From NCBI GenBank assembly GCA_002887195.1, contig PJAB01001645.1, positions 1 through 13,085 on the forward strand: a stretch of 13,085 nt of DNA, written 5' to 3'. This stretch comes from Chrysochromulina parva (Eukaryota > Haptophyta > Prymnesiales > Chrysochromulinaceae). A program made the translations under genes and the position numbers. The notes beneath the pieces were generated by a model. The model saw nothing but the letters and a program-made list of their open reading frames with translations. It ran no database searches and was not told where the DNA came from. Every line of letters begins with the position of its first letter. The first letter of the stretch is position 1. Shown here one piece after another: positions 6,824 through 13,085 of the stretch.

Positions 6824-8514
6824 GCCTCGACGCAAGAGTCGCGCCGGAGAGAGTATACTCGTGAGGCGGGAGGCGGCGCCATGCAGGGTCGCCTTGTGGG
6901 ATGTCTTGGGCTTGGCGAGCTCAACAGAACTGGCGGCATCGACGACGCGCGTGAGCACGCCGTGGTGGCATCCTTGAGTGCGGACAAGATGTCCAGGTAT
7001 GAGGTGTCGGACTGGTGACGCACCGGAACGCCGTTGATCGCCACTACGCGATCGCCCTTGCGCAGCTGCCCGCAGCGCATCGCCGGCGTACCCTCGGCAA
7101 TCGACGACAGCAGCACCGCCGTCCCGTCGAAGCCAAGGCCCAGCCCGAAACCCTCGTACGGGTCGCGCTCTAACGTCACGCGCAGGACCTCGACGTCCGG
7201 TTTGGGCATGGCAGAGGCCGACTCCGGGGACGCGACCGCGACCGCGGTGCTGGCCGAACTAGCCTTCTTTCTGCGCAAGCTCGTCAAGCTCAAGCTTCGC
7301 CATGACCGGCGTGCCTCCTTGCGCTTCGGAGTGCCAAAAAGGACGGATTCGACCTCTGTGGAAGAGTCCATTGGAGCGGGCTGCACCGCAGGGCTGTTCT
7401 TTGGCTTGACCACGATCGCGTCTCCACCCAAGTCGACCACCCGTACCCAGCGCGCCTTGCCGTTCGCGAGCGCCGGGCTCCCGTGTCGCCCATTATGGCT
7501 CACCTTCGGGCTCCCCTGTCGCCCATCGGGCGCCGAGGCGACAAACCGGAGCGCGCGCTCCTGCGCCTCGCCATCAGCCTCATCGCGTTCGTCGCTGCTG
7601 ATCAACTCCGAGATCATGCGCTTCTCATTGTCCTCAAGCCAAGCGAGTTGACCCTCCATCGGGCGATTGCCGCGCTCGGGCGGTTGCGATCGCAAAGGCG
7701 GCGGTGACGTCGCGAGCTGGGGCTTCTGAAGCTGGGGTGGCCCGGGGGCAAGCTGGGGTGGGCCGAGGGTGGGGATGCCTCCGATGGGGATGAACGTGCG
7801 GTCGGGGATGGTGATCGGCGTGACCACCTGGGACATGCCGCGGCCACCATCCCGCGACCACTCGGGCGCTTGCGGTGGCGCCCGGGGAAGGGGGGGTGGG
7901 GAGCCCGCCTGTGATTCAGACGCAGCAGTGGTGAACGAGCGCTCCTTGGTAAACGAGCGCGCACGGAGAAGGCGCTCTTCAATGCGACTCCTCGCGAGTC
8001 GTCCAGGGATACGTGCTGTAGCCGCGCGCACGCTTTCGAAGGAGACAGACCCTGGTGACACAAGTGGAGAAAGCGGGGTGTCCGCCTCCTCCTCGCTCGA
8101 AAACGAGCCGGTTTTGTTGAGACGCGCGGCCAACAGTATTGTGGCTGACGTCTCCGGCTCTGGGCTCACCGCTTGGATTGTTGGCGTCTCCTGTGCGCCG
8201 CCAAAGCGGGGAAGATCTGGGAGCCCAAAGAATGACATCACCGTTTTGCGCTCCCCGGGCTGCACGTCGGACTGCACGCTAGGCGTCTCGTTTGGCGTAA
8301 TCTTATGACGCCGATCCAGCTCGCCGAACGGCACGGGCACCTCAATGCAGGCGCTGTGGCGGCGGCGCGGCGGCGGCGGCGGGGGGCTGCCGTCGCCATA
8401 TGGGAACTCGCCTGCCAGCTCGCGCATGGTGGACTCATATCCTGCCCCAGGGCTGGGCGCGCCCGTCGTCGACATTGCGCCCGCCTTCGCTCGCCGGCAC
8501 TTGAAATCGACCAT
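6820..8514 (-). CDS. N-terminal part of the PDZ scaffold, with a frame-broken PDZ domain
   Basis: The first ATG is at 8514; another at 8475 has a better -3 base and is equally possible. The frame encodes about 564 residues. Most of it is low-complexity and disordered: a PPPPPP-RRR patch, many Ser/Pro sites, basic patches such as TPKRKEARRSWR, and GPPQL repeats. It ends with a PDZ domain starting MPKPDVEVLRVTLERDPYEG (7209-7150) that contains the GLGF loop and the RKGDRVVAINGVPV strand. After SALKDA (~6970) the sequence stops resembling a PDZ and becomes 49 residues of unrelated Ser/Pro/Arg sequence, ending at a TGA that overlaps the ATG at 6823. The missing end of the PDZ is found in the neighbouring frame. 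The gene is therefore best read as the 5' part of the same locus as 3548-6823, separated by a frameshift, an unrecognised intron or a sequence error. Confidence 0.7.
   Translation of the reverse strand: MVDFKCRRAKAGAMSTTGAPSPGAGYESTMRELAGEFPYGDGSPPPPPPRRRHSACIEVPVPFGELDRRHKITPNETPSVQSDVQPGERKTVMSFFGLPDLPRFGGAQETPTIQAVSPEPETSATILLAARLNKTGSFSSEEEADTPLSPLVSPGSVSFESVRAATARIPGRLARSRIEERLLRARSFTKERSFTTAASESQAGSPPPLPRAPPQAPEWSRDGGRGMSQVVTPITIPDRTFIPIGGIPTLGPPQLAPGPPQLQKPQLATSPPPLRSQPPERGNRPMEGQLAWLEDNEKRMISELISSDERDEADGEAQERALRFVASAPDGRQGSPKVSHNGRHGSPALANGKARWVRVVDLGGDAIVVKPKNSPAVQPAPMDSSTEVESVLFGTPKRKEARRSWRSLSLTSLRRKKASSASTAVAVASPESASAMPKPDVEVLRVTLERDPYEGFGLGLGFDGTAVLLSSIAEGTPAMRCGQLRKGDRVVAINGVPVRHQSDTSYLDILSALKDATTACSRASSMPPVLLSSPSPRHPTRRPCMAPPPASRVYSLRRDSCVEA
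6956..6963 (-). other. Frame break inside the first PDZ copy
   Basis: Aligning the two PDZ copies by eye, the second copy has 12 nt between its ACG and CTC codons (reading GTG ACA TTC GAT), while the first has only five (GCGTG at 6960-6956). The shortfall is 7 nt. Beyond it the homology resumes in the other frame: VLTRVVDAASSVE in the first copy against DLMRVLDTESSVE in the second. A small indel explains this better than a large intron. Confidence 0.65.
7124..7185. repeat. Direct repeat from PDZ duplication, copy 1
   Basis: This 62-nt core matches 6648-6709 at 60 of 62 positions. It is the best-conserved part of a longer (~190-nt) similarity covering most of the two PDZ domains. The copies are 476 nt apart, which is not a multiple of three; adding the 7 nt missing at the frame break gives 483, which is. 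Confidence 0.9.
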
Positions 8515-8871
8515 CCAGAAAAATTCTCGAAACTTGTGAACGGCCACTTTCCATAATTACAAAAAGTAACGAAGAAGTTGGGTCTGCTCTGCTATCGTGC
8601 ATGCTTGATTGCGATTGAGAGTTCGAAAGGATAGTGTGTGCGCCGCGCCCGGGACGACGACTGCGACGTTCTTCACGTTCATTCCCCTTTCCTCGGAAAG
8701 ACCCGCCTTCGCCCTTGGTAGGCTTTCGTGAAGGGCCCCCATACTTTATTTCTAGAGGCCCCATAGCGCTGGACGTTGACGTAACAAAAGAAGAGTGAGC
8801 GACAAAAGAAGAGTGAGCGCGTTCACAGATGCTCCCACGAGGTCGTGAAACCACATTTTGCGACCTTTGTG
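8515..8871. promoter_or_regulatory. Divergent promoter region between the scaffold and oxygenase genes
   Basis: This 357-bp gap separates two genes transcribed away from each other, so it must hold both promoters or one bidirectional promoter. It is less GC-rich than the genes on either side. An AT-rich patch (CATACTTTATTTCTAG, ~8740-8755) could act as a core element, and an exact 18-bp tandem duplication sits just upstream of the plus-strand start. Neither role can be shown from sequence alone. Confidence 0.5.
8784..8819. repeat. Exact 18-bp tandem duplication
   Basis: The unit ACAAAAGAAGAGTGAGCG occurs twice, head to tail and without mismatch, at 8784-8801 and 8802-8819. It ends 52 bp before the chosen oxygenase ATG, so it is in the leader or core promoter. 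It may be a recent slippage duplication or a duplicated binding site. Confidence 0.9.
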
Positions 8872-10368
8872 ATGCCAAAGACCTTGCCTGTGCTGCCAAT
8901 CACTTGCAACGCTTCCGAGTTTGCAGAGGTGTACGCGCGCACGCGCGCCGTGCTTCTCCGCGGCGGCGGCGAGCACGCGGAGCGCCGCTTCGGTTTGGAG
9001 GAACTGCGCAGGCTTCCCGCGCACTCCGAGCTGCTGCGAGACGCGGGCGAAACCTTTACCGTTGAGAATGCGCCGATTCGCGTCGCTGAATTCGTCGATG
9101 GCCGCGGCAAGCGCAAGCACGCACCCGAGGATGCCACGGCGGCGGTGTTTGGACCGCGAACGGCGTCTGAGCTCCTCGACAGCGCTTGCGCTCTTCCAGG
9201 AGCCTGGTATGCATCGTGCGTGCTCGGAAGGGAGCCCGCCGCCATCGATGCGCTGCTCCGCGCCGTCCCTCTCGCCGTGCCGCCCTCTCTCGCAGATGCC
9301 CATGCGCGCCACTCGCGCGCGGTCTGGATCTTTATCGGTCGAAATGACGCGAGCGCTCCACTGCCAGGCCGACCGGAGCACACGGATAGTGTGCAGCACG
9401 ACGGCACTTGGCACTACCAGGCGGAGGGCGTCAAGGAGTGGCGTCTCCGTCCCACCGACGAGCTCCTCGCATCTGCGCCGCCGGGCACCCTCCCCTCCCG
9501 ATGCCGCGTCCTCTGCGAGCGCGGCGACGTGCTGGTGATCTCGACGCGCGATTGGTGGCATGCCACGTCACTGCCTCCTCAGACAAATGAGTCCAAGGTG
9601 TCGCTCTCATATGCGCGCGAGTTTCGACTGGGAGGAGCGGCAGCGGAGGGGCAGAAGAGGAAGCGCAAGCAGGCGGAGATTATGGGTGGGGAGGTAGAGG
9701 AGAAGGGGGAGGAGAAGGAGGAGGACGAGGAGGAGAAGGCACGTGCGAGCGAGGACGAGGGTGATCACGAGGACGGCGATACGTTTCAGATGGGCAATGT
9801 GGATGGGCTGTGCGCGGGCATGGCCATCAAGGCGGGAGAGATCGTGCTGCGCGAGGCACAGATGCCAGATTGCACTCTGCCGATGGGCGAGGTGTACAAC
9901 GTCCAGGCCGAGCGCGTGCGCGTGCGCACGACGGTTGGTGGTCGCAGCAAGCGTGAGCAGGTGCTGATCGCAACTCGCGACATCAAGAGTGGGGAGGCTC
10001 TCATCCTGCCGCCAGCAGAGCTGCAGGAGTCTCTGGCAGAGGAGGACAGCGACGAGGACGAGGAGCAGGAAGAAGAGGTCGAGGACGACGAGCAGGAGGG
10101 GAAGGTGGAGGGCGAGGATGGCGAGGATGGCGAGGGCAGTGTCGACGACGAGGACGACGACGACGACGTGGAGGAGGAGGCCGTCGTGCAATGCGACGGG
10201 CGCAAGTGTCGAAAGGAGATGAGCTCGCTCGACGAGATCGTGTTCACCAGCCGCTTCGGGCAGGATTACTGCGCGGCATGCGTGGCCACCTTTTCTGACT
10301 TGCGACGGGAGGGGCTGACGCGCTCAACGGTCGCGGAACGCCTCCAAGCCGCGCGCGAGGAGCCGTGA
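8872..10368 (+). CDS. JmjC/cupin-like oxygenase with SET-like segment and Cys4 motif
   Basis: This 498-residue protein resembles Fe(II)/2-oxoglutarate-dependent oxygenases of the JmjC/cupin type, which hydroxylate or demethylate proteins. The candidate iron triad is H170-T-D172 (in RPEHTDSV) and H230 (in DWWHATSLP), preceded by VLVISTR as in these folds. K188 in EGVKEWRL is the likely 2-oxoglutarate contact. A KRKRK patch (~residues 263-267), a possible nuclear signal, follows the cupin, then an acidic linker. Next comes a segment with two G-x-A/x-I-K-x-GE elements (CAGMAIKAGEIVL and ATRDIKSGEALIL) that recalls the edges of a SET domain but lacks a clear NHxCxPN core. After a second run of D/E, a CX4C...CX2C motif (C441, C446, C467, C470) should bind zinc. 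The ATG at 8872 has G at -3; the frame is open further upstream only through a GTG. The oxygenase class is fairly secure, but its substrate is unknown. Confidence 0.75.
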   Translation: MPKTLPVLPITCNASEFAEVYARTRAVLLRGGGEHAERRFGLEELRRLPAHSELLRDAGETFTVENAPIRVAEFVDGRGKRKHAPEDATAAVFGPRTASELLDSACALPGAWYASCVLGREPAAIDALLRAVPLAVPPSLADAHARHSRAVWIFIGRNDASAPLPGRPEHTDSVQHDGTWHYQAEGVKEWRLRPTDELLASAPPGTLPSRCRVLCERGDVLVISTRDWWHATSLPPQTNESKVSLSYAREFRLGGAAAEGQKRKRKQAEIMGGEVEEKGEEKEEDEEEKARASEDEGDHEDGDTFQMGNVDGLCAGMAIKAGEIVLREAQMPDCTLPMGEVYNVQAERVRVRTTVGGRSKREQVLIATRDIKSGEALILPPAELQESLAEEDSDEDEEQEEEVEDDEQEGKVEGEDGEDGEGSVDDEDDDDDVEEEAVVQCDGRKCRKEMSSLDEIVFTSRFGQDYCAACVATFSDLRREGLTRSTVAERLQAAREEP

Positions 10369-10550
10369 GAGCCATTCGGGCTGCCCGGAGTGGGAGAGTG
10401 TGGGCTCGACTCGACGAAGAAGTGCATGGATGACTCGCAGACTGATACTAGTGAGAAGTGATGAATGCCAGAGTTCGGGGACACTCACCGCACACTGCGA
10501 ACCTGTGCGCCCTAATAGTCGGTACCGACATACAGCTGAGCTTGTAAACT

Positions 10551-10568
10551 GTGTACTCTACTGTACAC
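10551..10568. repeat. Short inverted repeat GTGTAC-N6-GTACAC
   Basis: Perfect 6-nt arms (10551-10556 and 10563-10568) with a 6-nt loop lie about 180 bp after the oxygenase stop codon. It might form a weak hairpin in the 3' UTR. The arms are short enough to be chance. Confidence 0.3.
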
Positions 10569-11033
10569 TTTGAATTATACACTAGGTGTTCGTTAGCAGT
10601 ACGCTACCAGCCTACCACCCCCCGCACGAGATTATCGTATGTCGCGACTTTGAGTTTGCACCCACGTCCACGCGACTTTCCCATGCAAGCCGGTCGGGGT
10701 CGCGATGTTGTGTTGGAAACATGGTTGGAAAAAAGCATGGAGAAAAGTTTGATTGGTGAAACAAAATCCAGAAATACTACCGTACGCTACTGTTGTAAGC
10801 CCTCTGGGTCACTCCGGGCAACCGGGAAAAAGTAGGGATGGCGCACCTCACTGGTTTCACGTATACAGTTACCACGAACCACACGCCACACGCGCCCAAT
10901 TCCGGTGGAGAACTGATTTCAGGAACGGAGACTCCAGAATCACCGTGCCCCATGCAAGATGCATGCGGGACCGGACAGTCAGCAGCGCGGGGGGACCCCG
11001 AGGCGGCTAACGTGTGAGCGCGTACACTTACAT

Positions 11034-11082
11034 CCCCCCCCCCCCTCCCTGATATCATGACACGAAACTGACTGACTGACTG
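11034..11082. repeat. C12 homopolymer and (ACTG)4 microsatellite
   Basis: A run of 12 C lies at 11034-11045, and four perfect ACTG units lie at 11067-11082. Both are simple repeats in non-coding sequence. The C run is also a place where sequencing length errors are likely. Confidence 0.9.
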
Positions 11083-11195
11083 AGACCGGTCCCTAAACAG
11101 CTTACCTTTGGTCCCAGAGTTTCCACGTCACATTCGCTCTTAGAAACTCTCGTCCACAGGACGATCAGGCGTTACTTGTAGCAACCACACCAGAC

Positions 11196-11222
11196 CGGTC
11201 GCACCCCAGCGGTCGCACCCCA
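11196..11222. repeat. 14-bp tandem repeat (CGGTCGCACCCCA twice)
   Basis: Two identical 13-nt copies at 11196-11208 and 11210-11222 are separated by a single G, giving a 14-bp period. Downstream, 11230-11280 is rich in CACGAG- and CAGCAC-like words. This looks like simple-sequence expansion. Confidence 0.8.
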
Positions 11223-11428
11223 CCGCCCAGCAGCACCACCACACGCACCAGCACGAGGCACGAGCACAAGCACGAGCATCCAAGCAAGGCCGCCATCACT
11301 TCAGCATGCAGCGAAGCGCCACCAACACGCTCACGACCACACGAGACCTGCGGTCGCAAAAAGCAGGTTTGTACCATTCCGTTAATTCCGTATCATCCCA
11401 ATGTGTGGGCGTTTAGCTGTTTCCTCTG

Positions 11429-13084
11429 TTACAGTTTGCGCAGATTGGCTGGCTTCAAAGCCACCGTGCTCCCATCCTGCAGCCGCACAGAGTACCGCCC
11501 GCGCTCGCTGTCCCAGCCAGCGGCGGTCCCCGTCCTGTCGTTGAGCTCCGGCTTCGCCACGAGCCCATGCACCAGCACCTGGTTGCCGACGAGCGGGGCG
11601 CGCTTGATTTCGAGCGCTTTAAGCAACTCGAGCGCCTTAAGCTTGTTCATGTATTGGAGCGTCTCAGAGTGCCGATCGCCGAGCGTCGCACGGCTATGCT
11701 CGACAAACAGCGGCAGCGCCTCGTCGAGCTTGCCTTCGTCCTCCAGCAGCCCCCCCAAAAAGTCCATCAAGGCGAGCGTGTGGGGGTGCCGATCGCCGAG
11801 CGTTGCACGCCTCACCTCGAGCGCCTCGCGCCACAGCGGCAGCGCTTCGTCGATCTTTCCCTGTCCCTGCAGCCGCGCCGCCAGATTTTCGATTGAGGGG
11901 GCGAGGTGAGGGTGCCGATTGCCAGGCATCGCACGCATCGCCTCAAGCGCCTCGCGCACCAGCGGCAGCGCCTCGTCCATCTTGCCCTGGTCCTGCAGCA
12001 GCTGCCCCAGAATCATCGCGGAGGCGAACGTGTGAGGGTGCCGATCGCCGAGCGTCTCACGCTGCGCCTCGAGCGCCTTGCGGTACAGCGGCTCCGCCTC
12101 GTTGAGCTTGCCCTGTTTGTGCAGCACACCCCCCAGATTGATCATGGAGGTGAGCGTGAAATGATGCCGATCGCCGAGCGTCGCACAGAACGCCTCGCGC
12201 GCCTCGCGTAACAGCGGCTCCGCTTCGTCGAGCTTGCCCTGGTCTTTTAGCAGATGTCCCAGATTGCCGATGGAGGTGAGTGTGTCAGGGTGCCGATCGC
12301 CGAGCGTCGCACGCCTCGCCTCGAGCGCCTTGCGGTACAGCGGCTCCGCTTCGTCGAGCTTGCCCTGGGTATGCAGCAGCGTCCCCAGATTGTTCATGGA
12401 GGCGAGCGTGAAAGGATGCCGATCGCCGAGAATCGCACGCCTCGCCTCGCGCACCTCGCGCAACAGCGGCTCCGCCTCGTCAAGCTTGCCCTGTTCCTGC
12501 AGCAGACACCCCAGATTGCCGATGGACTTGAGCGTGTCAGAGTGCTGATTGCCGAGCGTCGCACGCCTCGCATCGAGCGCCTTTCTGTACAGCGGCAGGG
12601 CCTCGTCTTTCTTGCCCTGGGCAATTAGCAGCGACCCCAGATCATTCATGGAGGTGTGCGTGTCAGGGTGCCGATCGCCGAGCTTCGCACGCCTTGCTTC
12701 GAGCGCCTCGCGCAACAGCGGCTCCGCATCGTCAAGCTTGCCCTGGTCCAACAGGAGCACCCCCAGATGATCGACGGAGGCGAGCGTGTGAGGGTGCCGA
12801 TCGCCGAGCGTCGCACGCATCGCCTCAAGCGACTCGCGCAGCAGCGGCTCCGCCTCGTCGAGCTTGCCCTGGTCCTGCAGCAGCGACCCCAGATTACTCT
12901 GCAGCAACGACGTCGCCCGCTCCTCGCGCGGCATGCGCGCCAGCGCCGCGCGGCCCTCCGCCGCAAGCCACTCGCGCAGCGCCTCCGAGAGCCGCGCATC
13001 CAGCTCCGTGTGGCCGCCTTTCAGCGTGCGATCGATCGCCGCATGGACCATCGCCTGATCCTCCCGAGTGAAGCACTCAGCCGA
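11429..13084 (-). CDS. Kinesin-light-chain-type TPR repeat protein, 5' end open at window edge
   Basis: The frame is open to the right edge. The first ATG inside the window, at 13051, gives 540 residues, but in-frame codons without a stop continue upstream, so the true start may lie outside. After ~50 residues, ten tandem TPR units follow (12907-11657). Nine are 42 residues long and the last is 39. The consensus is LG-LL--QGKLDEAEPL-REALEARRATLGDRHP-TL, the TPR_12/TPR_10 type first known from kinesin light chain. A small C-terminal barrel-like module (~11592-11432) contains VHGLVAKPELNDRTGT, GRYSVRLQDG and ALKPANL; I recall this module attached to TPR or MYND proteins in algae. No kinesin-binding heptad coiled coil is visible, so it is a general peptide-binding scaffold rather than a true kinesin light chain. 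The partner is unknown. Confidence 0.8.
   Translation of the reverse strand, partial: SAECFTREDQAMVHAAIDRTLKGGHTELDARLSEALREWLAAEGRAALARMPREERATSLLQSNLGSLLQDQGKLDEAEPLLRESLEAMRATLGDRHPHTLASVDHLGVLLLDQGKLDDAEPLLREALEARRAKLGDRHPDTHTSMNDLGSLLIAQGKKDEALPLYRKALDARRATLGNQHSDTLKSIGNLGCLLQEQGKLDEAEPLLREVREARRAILGDRHPFTLASMNNLGTLLHTQGKLDEAEPLYRKALEARRATLGDRHPDTLTSIGNLGHLLKDQGKLDEAEPLLREAREAFCATLGDRHHFTLTSMINLGGVLHKQGKLNEAEPLYRKALEAQRETLGDRHPHTFASAMILGQLLQDQGKMDEALPLVREALEAMRAMPGNRHPHLAPSIENLAARLQGQGKIDEALPLWREALEVRRATLGDRHPHTLALMDFLGGLLEDEGKLDEALPLFVEHSRATLGDRHSETLQYMNKLKALELLKALEIKRAPLVGNQVLVHGLVAKPELNDRTGTAAGWDSERGRYSVRLQDGSTVALKPANLRKL
11657..12907. repeat. Ten 126-bp tandem repeats encoding TPR units
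   Basis: The coding array has a period of 126 nt, matching the 42-residue TPR unit, and words such as GGTGCCGATCGCCGAGCGT recur in most units. The last unit is 117 nt. High nucleotide similarity between units suggests growth by unequal crossing-over. The unit boundaries were set by aligning the protein copies. Confidence 0.9.
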
Positions 13085-13085
13085 G

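Larger units (their letters stand above)
10369..11428. other. Non-coding region between convergent genes
   Basis: About 1.06 kb separates the 3' ends of two convergent genes. No frame in it shows a recognisable domain; the longest are 70-94 residues with unremarkable composition. It holds several simple repeats, described separately: a GTGTAC inverted repeat, a C12 run, (ACTG)4 and a 14-bp tandem repeat. Both 3' UTRs and polyadenylation signals should be here, but I could not identify the signals. Confidence 0.55.

Noticed and set aside
9607..10191. Minus-strand Leu/Val-rich frame that looks like membrane segments
   Set aside because: It is the complement of the acidic Glu/Asp linkers of the oxygenase gene, whose GAG and GAC codons read as CTC and GTC.
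8872..10368. Firm call as a histone demethylase
   Set aside because: The metal triad supports an oxygenase, but related folds also hydroxylate proteins or RNA, and nothing seen fixes the substrate.
11165..11377. Minus-strand 70-residue frame
   Set aside because: It overlies simple CAC/CAG-type repeats in the intergenic region; the hydrophobic Val/Leu run reflects those repeats.
11657..12907. Regular repeats as a CRISPR array
   Set aside because: The repeats are coding 126-bp TPR units without the short repeat and unique spacer structure.
11429..13084. True kinesin light chain
   Set aside because: The repeat type matches, but there is no heptad region for heavy-chain binding, there are ten units where about six are usual, and the C-terminal module is foreign.

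Overview
The window looks like nuclear DNA of a GC-rich unicellular eukaryote, most likely a haptophyte alga; a dinoflagellate or pelagophyte is the main alternative. The evidence is the eukaryotic protein families present (Hsp90 co-chaperone, PDZ, WW, EF-hand, JmjC-like and kinesin-light-chain-type TPR), the long monocistronic reading frames, the 0.3-1.1 kb gaps between them, and the very Ala/Arg/Glu-rich GC-biased proteins. The taxonomic call rests on recollection of similar proteins, not on a search.

Layout from left to right. Positions 1-667 hold no convincing gene. On the minus strand, 668-3082 encodes an Hsp90 co-chaperone-like protein with an N-terminal TPR domain that keeps the carboxylate clamp, followed by two Aha1 N-terminal-type domains. 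Next, 3548-6823 and 6820-8514, both minus, are two overlapping frames of what is probably one scaffold gene. Together they run: disordered Pro-rich region, PDZ, PDZ, SH3/Tudor-like barrel, coiled coil, WW, Ala/Glu helix, PDZ and an EF-hand pair. The frame breaks inside the first PDZ copy, where about 7 nt are missing relative to the second copy.

A divergent intergenic region (8515-8871) carries an exact 18-bp tandem duplication. It separates this locus from a plus-strand gene (8872-10368) for a JmjC/cupin-type Fe(II)/2-oxoglutarate oxygenase-like protein with acidic linkers, a SET-reminiscent segment and a C-terminal four-cysteine motif. A 1.06-kb non-coding stretch with simple repeats follows (10369-11428). 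Last is a minus-strand gene (11429 to beyond the right edge) with ten tandem 42-residue TPR units and a small C-terminal barrel.

The genes do not form an operon and no shared pathway is evident. The most interesting items are the TPR/double-Aha1 architecture, the broken PDZ1-PDZ2 duplication in a multidomain calcium-linked scaffold, and the oxygenase/SET-like/Cys4 fusion.
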